A stretch of DNA of 64,000 nucleotides, from NCBI RefSeq assembly GCF_001281175.1, contig NZ_KQ440396.1:124001-188000 (forward strand), in the 5' to 3' direction. The notes beneath the pieces are model-generated. The model ran no database searches. It was not told where the DNA came from and was given only the letters and a program-made list of their open reading frames with translations. Numbering within the stretch: the stretch's first letter is position 1; each line of letters starts with the position of its first letter. Shown piece after piece: positions 18,381-25,422 of this stretch. Source of the DNA: Apilactobacillus apinorum. Lineage in GTDB: Bacteria; Bacillota; Bacilli; Lactobacillales; Lactobacillaceae. The translations under genes and the position numbers were made by a program.

Positions 18381-18454
18381 TGTCGCGAGAGAGATTCGAA
18401 CTCTCGACCTACGGTTTAGAAGACCGTTGCTCTATCCAGCTGAGCTATCGCGAC
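18381..18454 (-). tRNA. tRNA-Arg (anticodon UCU)
   Basis: The minus strand folds as a complete 74-base cloverleaf: acceptor stem GTCGCGA/TCGCGAC, D-stem GCTC/GAGC, anticodon loop CTTCTAA with anticodon TCT, and T-arm GAGAG-TTCGAAT-CTCTC. The discriminator base is A and no CCA is encoded. It reads AGA codons. No other tRNA is adjacent. Confidence 0.97.
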
Positions 18455-18528
18455 ATCAATAATCAACAAAAAATATTATATCTAATTATAAACAACGTGT
18501 CAATATGATTTTCAGAAAATAATATTAA

Positions 18529-19047
18529 CTATCTTATATCGGTAAATTCTTCGAATCTTTTAACTAACTCATCTGCATTGGCATTAAAGTCTACTAAAAT
18601 AAACTTTAGAAGCATTTTCCAAAAGAACTTAAAATCATTTTTTGAGTGGTTATAAAAAGCATTAAACATCATTTTTTTGATTGATAAGTAGACCTGATTA
18701 AAATCAGAATCCGGTTTCAAATTAGCAATCTTATCGATATCTTTTTGGCTATCGATAATTACATCAGGCCAATTACAAATATTGGCATATAGCAATGTAA
18801 AACTTAATATTTCCACAAAATCATCAAGTAAAGCAATCTTATAACTATTAGGATCTATTTGACCTTGCTCGTATGTATAAACAGAAAATCTTTTTGAATC
18901 GGTAGCTAAATTAGATAAACCGGTATCAATTTTAATAAATATTTTTTGCTTCTTGTTATTACCATTAATCAACAACTCTCGCTTTTGTCCCATGTAATTA
19001 AATCTAGTTATTGATTGTTGCATCATTTTTTCTAAGTTTAACAATTC
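18529..19047 (-). CDS. Uncharacterised protein, probable divergent dUTPase_2 (all-alpha NTP pyrophosphatase) relative
   Basis: No close family was recognised at first reading. The helical 172-residue protein resembles dimeric dUTPases in two places. LATDSKRFSVYT (47-58) sits where those enzymes have the end of their first ExxE motif helix and an FKxW segment. LLDDFVEILSF (73-83) matches the second acidic motif, usually with E and D. The acidic residues are swapped (Asp for Glu, Glu for Asp) and one Glu appears lost, so activity is uncertain. The TTG at 19047 lies 8 bases after AGAGG; a TTG two codons earlier is possible. It lies between the glnA terminator and tRNA-Arg. Function is inference only. 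Confidence 0.75.
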   Translation of the reverse strand, partial: ELLNLEKMMQQSITRFNYMGQKRELLINGNNKKQKIFIKIDTGLSNLATDSKRFSVYTYEQGQIDPNSYKIALLDDFVEILSFTLLYANICNWPDVIIDSQKDIDKIANLKPDSDFNQVYLSIKKMMFNAFYNHSKNDFKFFWKMLLKFILVDFNANADELVKRFEEFTDIR

Positions 19048-19093
19048 CAACACCTCTTATAAGATTTTATCATTTCAATATCTTATTGAAAAC

Positions 19094-19121
19094 AAAAAAG
19101 CCGGAATTAAAAATTCCGACT
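19094..19121 (-). terminator. Intrinsic terminator after glnA
   Basis: Ten-base stem (19099-19108 with 19112-19121) with one G-U pair, and a T6 tract on the minus strand. The Shine-Dalgarno of the next gene lies only about 35 bases on. A weak TTTTCA-17-TAAAAT promoter (19064-19092) overlaps the tail. Confidence 0.88.
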
Positions 19122-19135
19122 TTTTTCGTTAGTTA

Positions 19136-20479
19136 TTAGTATTTTTCCATGTATTGGTTACGTTCCCAATCAGACACTTGGGCTCTATAAGCATCATATT
19201 CAAGATGTTTAGCAGCTAAGTAACTGTTAAAGATCTTAGTTCCCAATGCTTTCTTCATCGTTTCATCAGATGATAATTCATCTAATGCGTCTAATAAATC
19301 ATCTGGTAAGTTAACAATTTCATTTTCTTCTCTTTCATCTTCATCCATTCTGTAAATATTTCTATCTACACTCTTAGGAGGAACGATGCCATCTTTCAAT
19401 CCATCTAGTCCAGCTTCCAGAACAGAAGCAATAGCTAAGTATGGGTTAGCAGAAGCATCTGCACTACGAAGCTCTAGTCTAGTAGCCAAACCTCTAGCAT
19501 TTGGTACTCGAATTAATGGAGATCTGTTTGAACCTGACCAAGCAACGTATACTGGAGCTTCGTAACCAGGAACTAAACGTTTGTATGAGTTAACTAGTGG
19601 GTTACAAATTGCAGTATAACTCTTAGCATGTCTAATTAATCCACCAAGGAAATGGTAAGCAGTTTCAGATAACTTTAATTCACCATTTTCATCGTAGAAT
19701 ACATCACCATCATCGTTAAATAATGACATGTTTAAGTGCATTCCCGAACCATTGATACCACTTAAAGGTTTTGGCATGAAAGTAGCATATAGTCCATATT
19801 TTCTAGCAATTGTTTTAACAACTAATTTAAATGTTTGAATATTGTCAGCAGCATTTAATGCATCTGCGTATTGGAAATCAATTTCATGTTGACCAGGAGC
19901 AACTTCATGGTGAGCTGCTTCTACGTCAAATCCCATTTCTTCAAGAGTAAGAACGATTTCGCGACGACAATTTCCACCTAAATCAAGTGGTGCCATATCA
20001 AAATAGCTACCTTGGTCGTTTAGGTTAATTGTTGGTTTGCCGTTTTCATCCATCTTAAATAGGAAAAATTCAGGTTCAGGACCAATATTAAATGAAGTGA
20101 AACCAGCTTCTTTCATGTCTTTTAGAACACGAATTAAGTTATTTCTAGGGTCTCCTTCAAAAGGTTCACCAGTTGGTTTGTAAACTTCACAAATCACACG
20201 AGCAATTCTTCCACGTTCAGTACTCCATGGGAAAATCATCCATGTAGTTAAATCAGGATGCAAATACATATCACTTTCTTCGATTCTTACGAATCCTTCA
20301 ATAGAAGATCCATCAAACATAATCTTGTCATTTAATAGATCATCTAGTTGACTAATTGGAACTTCAACATTTTTTAATGTTCCTAAAACATCAGTGAACA
20401 TTAAACGTAAAAACTTAACATCTTGTTCTTTAACAATTCGACGAATATCGTCTTTTGAATAATCATGCTTTGTAGCCAT
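19136..20479 (-). CDS. glnA: Glutamine synthetase, type I
   Basis: Makes glutamine from glutamate, ammonia and ATP; the main nitrogen-assimilation enzyme. At 447 residues it is the short GSI-alpha form found in Gram-positives, which is not adenylylated. Motifs include FDGSSIEGF, the ATP and metal region [35 protein letters not shown] and the glutamate loop [19 protein letters not shown]. In such enzymes feedback-inhibited GlnA also controls the repressor GlnR. It is co-transcribed with glnR, 36 bases upstream. Confidence 0.98.
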   Translation of the reverse strand: MATKHDYSKDDIRRIVKEQDVKFLRLMFTDVLGTLKNVEVPISQLDDLLNDKIMFDGSSIEGFVRIEESDMYLHPDLTTWMIFPWSTERGRIARVICEVYKPTGEPFEGDPRNNLIRVLKDMKEAGFTSFNIGPEPEFFLFKMDENGKPTINLNDQGSYFDMAPLDLGGNCRREIVLTLEEMGFDVEAAHHEVAPGQHEIDFQYADALNAADNIQTFKLVVKTIARKYGLYATFMPKPLSGINGSGMHLNMSLFNDDGDVFYDENGELKLSETAYHFLGGLIRHAKSYTAICNPLVNSYKRLVPGYEAPVYVAWSGSNRSPLIRVPNARGLATRLELRSADASANPYLAIASVLEAGLDGLKDGIVPPKSVDRNIYRMDEDEREENEIVNLPDDLLDALDELSSDETMKKALGTKIFNSYLAAKHLEYDAYRAQVSDWERNQYMEKY

Positions 20480-20515
20480 ATATACCTACTCCTAACGTAT
20501 TCAACATTAAATTAG

Positions 20516-20887
20516 TTAAAAAGAATTATTTTCAGCATCTTTGGAATTTAATCCTCCGATGTTTAAAAGTTCGTCAGATAAAATCTTGCGCGCTTCTTGA
20601 TCAGATAATTCCTTAGAAGTACCATTTTGTTCGTTAGTTTCTTTACGCTTTTTGTATATATCTTGAATTTTAGAAATATTCAAACCTTCATCTAAATAAT
20701 CCTTAATTTCAAGAATTACATCGATATCATTCAAAGAATACATACGACGGTTCCCGTCATTTCTTTCAGGAAAAACCAATCCTTGTTCTTCGTAATATCT
20801 AATTTGTCTAGCGGTCAAGCTCGTTAACTTCATAACGGTTCCAATCGGAAGAACTGAAAGCGAACGTCTTAAATCTTTTTCTTTCAT
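20516..20887 (-). CDS. glnR: MerR-family nitrogen repressor GlnR
   Basis: DNA-binding repressor of nitrogen-metabolism genes, including its own operon. The winged-helix MerR domain covers about residues 10-85: PIGTVMKLTSLTARQIRYYEEQ and GNRRMYSLNDI. The short C-terminal tail normally responds to feedback-inhibited glutamine synthetase. At 123 residues it has the usual length. It is followed directly by glnA. A GlnR box and a clear promoter lie upstream. Confidence 0.96.
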   Translation of the reverse strand: MKEKDLRRSLSVLPIGTVMKLTSLTARQIRYYEEQGLVFPERNDGNRRMYSLNDIDVILEIKDYLDEGLNISKIQDIYKKRKETNEQNGTSKELSDQEARKILSDELLNIGGLNSKDAENNSF

Positions 20888-20910
20888 ATCTAACTCCTTC
20901 TAACAACATA

Positions 20911-20938
20911 ATAATAACATTATTTAAGCTAATGTCAA
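20911..20938 (-). promoter_or_regulatory. Promoter of glnRA
   Basis: TTGACA (20933-20938) and TATTAT (20911-20916) with a 16-base spacer and a TGT extended -10 on the minus strand, about 25-50 bases before the glnR ATG. Confidence 0.8.
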
Positions 20939-20945
20939 TACGTTA

Positions 20946-20962
20946 TGTCATAACTTCTTACA
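20946..20962. promoter_or_regulatory. GlnR operator
   Basis: The plus strand reads TGTCATAACTTCTTACA, an exact match to the GlnR consensus TGTNA-N7-TNACA, flanked by A and T. It lies just upstream of the -35 of glnRA and 14 bases past the miaA stop. A 13-base palindrome GTTATGTCATAAC (20942-20954) overlaps it. Confidence 0.85.
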
Positions 20963-20976
20963 TATTATTTATATTT

Positions 20977-21894
20977 TTATTTATTTAGCCAGTTTGAAAC
21001 ATCTTTTTCTATCTTTTTCTCACTATCCATGTTAGAAATTGTGTCATACCACGTTACATTCATTTTATTTCTAAACCACGTTAGCTGTCTTTTCGCATAG
21101 TGTCTCGAATCTTGCTTAATCGAATCCACCACGCTATTTAAATCTTTTTGATTATCAAAGTATCCGGAAAATTCTCTGTAGCCAATTCCTTTAAGCGCTG
21201 GTAAATCATCATTAGGTTGGTTCCATAACCATTTAGCCTCATCAATTAATCCATTTTCAATCATCAAATCAACTCTTTGATTAATTCGATCATATAAAAC
21301 TTGTCGATCAGTATTCAGTGCGATTACATATGAGTCCAATGTAACTTCTTTATTATTCTGTTCAGAAAACAATTCACCTGTGTGATGATAGACTTCAAGC
21401 GCTCTAATGATTCTCCTTTCATTACTTTTGGGAATTTTATCAGCAGCTTTGGGATCAATATCATTTAATTTATCCCACAACACTTTACTACCATTATCAA
21501 TTGAAAATTGATGCAATTTATCTCGGTAAGCTTGGTCACTATCAAATTCTCCGCCTAACACTAAGCCATCTAATAAAGCTTGAATATAAAAGCCCGTACC
21601 TCCAACAATAATAGGTAATTTATTCCTTTTAGTAATTTCTTCTATCAAAGAATTGGCAGATTTAACAAATTCAGCAGCAGAATATTCTTCATTGACATCT
21701 AAAATATCGATTAAGTGATGTGGAATTCCATCCATTTCATCATTAGTTATCTTTGCCGTACCAATATCAAGTTTTCTATAAACTTGCATTGAATCACCAG
21801 AAATTACTTCACCATTTAATTTTTTAGCTAGTTTAATTGATAAGCTGGTTTTTCCAACTGCTGTTGGCCCAACAATTACTAATACTTTATGCAT
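20977..21894 (-). CDS. miaA: tRNA dimethylallyltransferase (MiaA)
   Basis: Transfers a dimethylallyl group to N6 of A37 in tRNAs reading UNN codons. The P-loop is IVGPTAVGKTSLS, followed by GEVISGDSMQVYRKLDIGTAK and the DILD region. The mid-protein VGGTGFYIQALLDG and the C-terminal KQDSRHYAKRQLTWFRN are diagnostic. The start at 21894 (305 residues) is chosen because GGTGGGA lies 6 bases upstream; the earlier ATG at 21909 overlaps that site. In many lactobacilli hflX lies between miaA and glnR; here it is absent and the GlnR box follows 14 bases after the stop. Confidence 0.96.
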   Translation of the reverse strand: MHKVLVIVGPTAVGKTSLSIKLAKKLNGEVISGDSMQVYRKLDIGTAKITNDEMDGIPHHLIDILDVNEEYSAAEFVKSANSLIEEITKRNKLPIIVGGTGFYIQALLDGLVLGGEFDSDQAYRDKLHQFSIDNGSKVLWDKLNDIDPKAADKIPKSNERRIIRALEVYHHTGELFSEQNNKEVTLDSYVIALNTDRQVLYDRINQRVDLMIENGLIDEAKWLWNQPNDDLPALKGIGYREFSGYFDNQKDLNSVVDSIKQDSRHYAKRQLTWFRNKMNVTWYDTISNMDSEKKIEKDVSNWLNK

Positions 21895-22029
21895 TCTATA
21901 TCCCACCATTTCTGCTTATCTTAGTTTAGCATATAAAATATTGAATTAAAATATAATAAAGACTGGATAATTGCACTAAAAAAAAGCATAATATAGATGT
22001 ATATCAATAATTCAATAGGAGGCTTTGTA

Positions 22030-22206
22030 ATGAAAAAGTTTGCAAAAGGATTTTTCGTTGGTGCTTTAGCAACATCAAGTGCCGTTGCGGGAGCTTTATT
22101 CTCATTCAAGAAAAAAGTTGTTGACCCAGTTGAAGGTCATGCTGACAAATTAGAAGAAAACAGAAGAAGAGTTGTTCGTAAACAACGTTCTGCTCATTTA
22201 AACTAG
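22030..22206 (+). CDS. DUF3042 family small protein
   Basis: A 58-residue protein typical of Lactobacillales: MKKFAKGFFVGALATSSAVA forms a short hydrophobic N-terminus, followed by a basic C-terminal half ending ENRRRVVRKQRSAHLN. It could be a membrane-anchored or leader-type peptide; no function is established for the family. GGAGG lies 7 bases before the ATG. It is divergent from miaA and ends at a terminator shared with the gene on the other strand. Confidence 0.9.
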   Translation: MKKFAKGFFVGALATSSAVAGALFSFKKKVVDPVEGHADKLEENRRRVVRKQRSAHLN

Positions 22207-22211
22207 AAACA

Positions 22212-22244
22212 AAAAAACACTTTGCTAAATGCAAAGTGTTTTTT
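22212..22244. terminator. Bidirectional intrinsic terminator
   Basis: Perfect 14-bp stem centred on ACACTTTGC/GCAAAGTGT with loop TAAAT and A/T runs on both sides. It serves the DUF3042 gene on the plus strand and the rhodanese-like gene on the minus strand. Confidence 0.92.
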
Positions 22245-22247
22245 ATT

Positions 22248-22628
22248 TTACTTCTTTGTTCTTCCATTCCAATTTCTGAAACCAGATTTCAAAATGTAAA
22301 TATCCTTGTAACCATTTTTACCAAGTAAAATAGCAGTTCTTATACTTAAAGTTTTACCTTGGTCATATAGGTATACGGGCATATCTTTACGAATGTTTTT
22401 ATAGAACATCTTAATTGTTGAATAAGGAATACTTCTTGCACCAAGAATATGTCCAGATTCGAAATCTCGATTTTCTCTTAAATCAACGATTTGACCTCGA
22501 TGACCGCCTTCTTTGAATTGATCTTCATCAACAAAGGTAGCAACTCTATTAGCTCTAATTCTTGTAATTAAGTTATATACAAGAATAGCAGCCAATATGA
22601 TAATGATTAAAATCATGGATGAAAACAT
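22248..22628 (-). CDS. Membrane-anchored rhodanese-like protein without cysteine
   Basis: A 126-residue protein with one N-terminal membrane helix (about 4-22) and a rhodanese domain. QIVDLRENRDFESGHILGARSIPYS is the standard first half, and SGFRNWNG the usual end. The active-site loop, normally a Cys followed by a Gly/Arg-rich turn, reads LYDQGKTLSIRTA, with Asp89 in place of Cys. The protein contains no cysteine at all, so it cannot be a cysteine-persulfide sulfurtransferase. A binding or scaffolding role is possible. It closes the fthC-rhomboid-yqgQ-glk cluster. Confidence 0.9.
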   Translation of the reverse strand: MFSSMILIIIILAAILVYNLITRIRANRVATFVDEDQFKEGGHRGQIVDLRENRDFESGHILGARSIPYSTIKMFYKNIRKDMPVYLYDQGKTLSIRTAILLGKNGYKDIYILKSGFRNWNGRTKK

Positions 22629-22651
22629 TTATAACAACGCCCCTATTTATA

Positions 22652-23620
22652 TTATTTATTAATATTTCTTAATGCTAATGATCCTGCACCAATTACCCCA
22701 GCGTCGTTTCCTAGTTGAGCTAAACGAATCTTAGTAGAATCTCTAACAGGTCTAAATGCATTTTCTTGGAAATACTTAGTAGTTGGTTGTAGTAAAGTGT
22801 TACCTGCATTAGAAACACCACCACCGATAACAATGTTATCAGGATTTAATGTGTTACCAACATTGGCTAAAGCTAAACCTAAATAGTAACATACCTTATC
22901 TACTACTTGGTTAGCAAAAATATCACCATTATCAGCTAAGAAGAAAACTACTTTTGAAGTAACTTCTTCGCCACTGTTAATCATTTCTTTTAATCTTGAT
23001 TGACCAGTGAATTCTGCTGAAAGATGTTTTGCAACTTTAACAACTCCAGTAGCTGAAGCATATTGTTCCAAACAACCTTTCTTTCCACAAGTACATTCGA
23101 ATCCACCTGGTTCTACAGTAATGTGACCGATTTCTCCAGCACCACCGTTTACACCATGTGCTAGTTCACCGTTAACGATAACTCCACCACCAACACCCGT
23201 TCCAAGTGTTACAAAAACAACATCAGAGTCCTTACTTCCGGCACCCTTCCAGTATTCACCAAGTGAAGCAACGTTTGCATCGTTATCTAGAGCAAATGGT
23301 AATCCTAATGATTTTTCAATTTGATCTTTGATATGTTGAGTTGTTTTCCAGTTAAGGTTGTATGCACCAATAACTGTTCCATCTTCTCTATTTACAGAAC
23401 CTGGGGTTCCCATTCCAATCCCGATAAAATCATCAATTTTATGATCAGAGTCCTCCATCTTTTTAGTGATAGAGTTAATGATATTTGGAACAATTTTTTC
23501 ACCGTTAGCGCTTACATCAGTGGTAATAGCCCACTTGTCTAAAACTTCACCGCTATCAGTTAAGAAAGCCAACTTAGTTGTTGTACCTCCTAAATCGATT
23601 CCGATTAACTTACGTACCAT
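22652..23620 (-). CDS. glk: ROK-family glucokinase
   Basis: Phosphorylates glucose to glucose 6-phosphate. The phosphate loop GIDLGGTTTK is at 7-16, catalytic Asp114 lies in DNDANVASLGE, and the glycine-rich TLGTGVGGGV follows at 138-147. The ROK zinc site is complete: His166 with Cys176, Cys178 and Cys183 in PGGFECTCGKKGCLEQ. At 322 residues it matches GlcK of Bacillus. The rhomboid-yqgQ-glcK order is also that of Bacillus. A ROK repressor is excluded because there is no N-terminal helix-turn-helix. Confidence 0.96.
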   Translation of the reverse strand: MVRKLIGIDLGGTTTKLAFLTDSGEVLDKWAITTDVSANGEKIVPNIINSITKKMEDSDHKIDDFIGIGMGTPGSVNREDGTVIGAYNLNWKTTQHIKDQIEKSLGLPFALDNDANVASLGEYWKGAGSKDSDVVFVTLGTGVGGGVIVNGELAHGVNGGAGEIGHITVEPGGFECTCGKKGCLEQYASATGVVKVAKHLSAEFTGQSRLKEMINSGEEVTSKVVFFLADNGDIFANQVVDKVCYYLGLALANVGNTLNPDNIVIGGGVSNAGNTLLQPTTKYFQENAFRPVRDSTKIRLAQLGNDAGVIGAGSLALRNINK

Positions 23621-23646
23621 TTTAGTTTCCTCCTAAAAATTGTTTG

Positions 23647-23844
23647 TTATTTATTTTCTTCAATAGCATGTTCATGTTTTAAGACTATCTTAGCCTGAAT
23701 GAATTCATCTTTAGATACTAATCCAGCATCATGTAAATGATCTAATTCAAGTGCCATCACTTCAATATCCCATTTTCTTTTTCCAACATAAACATAAATT
23801 CCAAACTTTTTTAATAATTGTTGAACATCGTACAACGTCTTCAT
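23647..23844 (-). CDS. yqgQ: YqgQ family protein (DUF910)
   Basis: Small protein of 65 residues with the family pattern MKTLYDVQQLLKKFGIYVYVGKR, then ELDHLHDAGLVSKDEFIQAKIVLK. It folds as a short helical bundle in known relatives and may bind nucleic acid, but its function is unknown. The ATG at 23844 is preceded by an AGGATGTGGG site; a longer frame to 23871 has no better one. It lies between the rhomboid protease and glucokinase genes, a conserved Firmicutes arrangement. Confidence 0.9.
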   Translation of the reverse strand: MKTLYDVQQLLKKFGIYVYVGKRKWDIEVMALELDHLHDAGLVSKDEFIQAKIVLKHEHAIEENK

Positions 23845-23886
23845 TTTCCCACATCCTAACGAAAATTGCACTAATTAATTTAAAAT

Positions 23887-24588
23887 TTAAACAGTTTTTA
23901 AACAAATAATCGCAAAAATAATTAGAACTAATAGTGCTATCAATCGTTTTACCATTGGTACCTTATATCCTGATGGCAATCCAACTACATATGGAATCAA
24001 AAATCCTGCAATCAAACCGCCAATATGTCCTGATAAATCAACATCTGGAGATAATAAGTCAAATCCAATATTTAAAACTAGTAAGAATAAAAAGCTTTGC
24101 GACATTCTTCTTACATACATATTATCATGAAAAGTTTCACCCAACATCAAAAATGCTCCAATCAATCCAAAGATTGCTGTACTAGCACCTGCACTTGCTG
24201 ATGTTGAAAAAGCGAAGCTAGCAATATTACCAAAAATTCCTGATATCATGAAAATCGCGAAAAATCTTAGATGTCCAAAAATCTTTTCCAATTGAATTCC
24301 AATATAATACAAACTAATTCCATTCATCAAAATATGGAAGATAGATAAGTGAATAAAAATTGGGGTAATAAATCTCCACCACTGGTTATAAATTACAACT
24401 AGTGGTTTGTACATTGCACCACCGTTAATGATTGCATCACTACTGTTAGTGAGAATTCCAAACATGTATACAAACACAATTAGAACTAACAACATTTCTG
24501 AAATATAAGGTGACGCATCTATTTTTCTATAAAATCTTGTGTTTTGTAAATCAGTATATAATTCTTGCAATTTTTTGATCAAAATCAT
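23887..24588 (-). CDS. gluP: Rhomboid family intramembrane serine protease
   Basis: Integral membrane protease with about seven hydrophobic helices. The catalytic dyad is Ser136 in SAGASTAIFGLIGA and His188 in LSGHIGGLIAGF; Asn89 in HILMNG provides the oxyanion site, and the loop motif WWRF precedes it. The 233-residue length and position next to yqgQ-glk match Bacillus GluP, though the Bacillus protein has extra soluble domains that this one lacks. The start overlaps fthC by 38 bases, with GGGAAG close to the ATG. Substrates are unknown. Confidence 0.94.
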   Translation of the reverse strand: MILIKKLQELYTDLQNTRFYRKIDASPYISEMLLVLIVFVYMFGILTNSSDAIINGGAMYKPLVVIYNQWWRFITPIFIHLSIFHILMNGISLYYIGIQLEKIFGHLRFFAIFMISGIFGNIASFAFSTSASAGASTAIFGLIGAFLMLGETFHDNMYVRRMSQSFLFLLVLNIGFDLLSPDVDLSGHIGGLIAGFLIPYVVGLPSGYKVPMVKRLIALLVLIIFAIICLKTV

Positions 24589-25081
24589 CTACTTCCCATA
24601 TTGATTTTTTAAACGTGCTTATACTATCAGATAAAGAGACAGTATCACCAGAATAATCTTTTAATACCCTATCGTAATATCCTCCACCAAAGCCAAGTCT
24701 ATTACCGCTTGATACATCAAAAGCTAGTCCTGGAACAATCAACAAATCAATATCATTAATCTTTCCAACTAGTCCATTTTCTGGTTCCATTATACCAAAT
24801 TTACTTTTCTTCATCTTGGTTAAGTCATTAAGCAATTTAAATTCCATTTCCGTTGAAGAAATAACCTTAGGCATAAATATTGTTTTCGCCTCAAGTTTAG
24901 CCCTTTCAATAATTGGCATTGTATCAATTTCAATTTCTGTACTAAATGTGACTCCAACTGAACCAGCCTTTTGCCATTCTGCTGACTCGAACAGTTTATT
25001 GTATAAATCTTTATAATTTTCTTGTGTTCTTGATTTTCTAATTTCTTCTATAATTTGTGTTCTTACATCTTTTTTATTCAA
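24551..25081 (-). CDS. fthC: 5-formyltetrahydrofolate cyclo-ligase
   Basis: Converts 5-formyl-tetrahydrofolate to 5,10-methenyl-tetrahydrofolate, recycling a storage form of folate. The protein shows the N-terminal NKKDVRTQIIEEIRK, a mid-region KFGIMEP and the signature PGLAFDVSSGNRLGFGGGYYDR. The TTG at 25081 lies 8 bases after GGGAAG and gives 176 residues; a GTG at 25090 is in frame but overlaps that site. The rpmG terminator ends only about 20 bases upstream, leaving no room for a separate promoter. Confidence 0.93.
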   Translation of the reverse strand: MNKKDVRTQIIEEIRKSRTQENYKDLYNKLFESAEWQKAGSVGVTFSTEIEIDTMPIIERAKLEAKTIFMPKVISSTEMEFKLLNDLTKMKKSKFGIMEPENGLVGKINDIDLLIVPGLAFDVSSGNRLGFGGGYYDRVLKDYSGDTVSLSDSISTFKKSIWEVDDFDQKIARIIY

Positions 25082-25101
25082 TATAAACACTTCCCAGAGT
25101 A

Positions 25102-25140
25102 TAAAAAAAGGATTGGGCCTTTTTTATAAAACCCGAATCC
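25102..25140 (-). terminator. Intrinsic terminator after rpmG
   Basis: Stem GGATT-C-GGG with CCC-AATCC, one bulged C, a long A/T-rich loop and a T7 tail on the minus strand. The bulge makes it weaker than its neighbours, so read-through into fthC is plausible. Confidence 0.75.
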
Positions 25141-25290
25141 TTATTTTGTTTCACGATGTAATGTAACTTTTCTTTCGCGTGGACAGTATTTCTTTAGTTC
25201 CAAACGATCAGGGTTGTTACGACGACTCTTAGTTGATAAGTAATTACGTTCGTGACATTCTGTACATTCCATAGTAATGTGTACTCGCAT
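25141..25290 (-). CDS. rpmG: 50S ribosomal protein L33
   Basis: A 49-residue protein beginning [19 protein letters not shown] and ending LHRETK, with the central [13 protein letters not shown] of L33. Cys9, Cys12 and Cys36 are present. The fourth zinc cysteine is replaced: the segment reads YCPRERK, with Glu at 39. That puts it with the three-cysteine L33 variants found in many Firmicutes. The ATG at 25290 follows GGAGGTG by 8 bases. It lies between pbp2 and fthC. Confidence 0.95.
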   Translation of the reverse strand: MRVHITMECTECHERNYLSTKSRRNNPDRLELKKYCPRERKVTLHRETK

Positions 25291-25316
25291 ATTAGTTACA
25301 CCTCCAAGTTAGTTGT

Positions 25317-25381
25317 ATTTTAATTTTATATAAACAACTTTCAACTCTTAATATATTATCATTTTTTATTTGATTTGACCA
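25317..25381 (-). promoter_or_regulatory. Promoter region of rpmG, two candidates
   Basis: Proximal: TTGAAA (25339-25344), 16 bases, TAAAAT (25317-25322). Distal: TGGTCA (25376-25381), 17 bases, TAATAT with TGA extended -10 (25353-25358). Either would start transcription a short way before the rpmG ribosome-binding site. Confidence 0.5.
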
Positions 25382-25397
25382 GAGTTTATATAAATAT

Positions 25398-25419
25398 TGT
25401 TAAGCAAAATTACTTAACA
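25398..25419 (-). terminator. Possible weak terminator hairpin after pbp2
   Basis: TGTTAAG and CTTAACA form a 7-bp stem just past the pbp2 stop. The following minus-strand sequence ATATTTATAT is A/T-rich but has no proper U-tract. Confidence 0.35.
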
Positions 25420-25422
25420 GCA

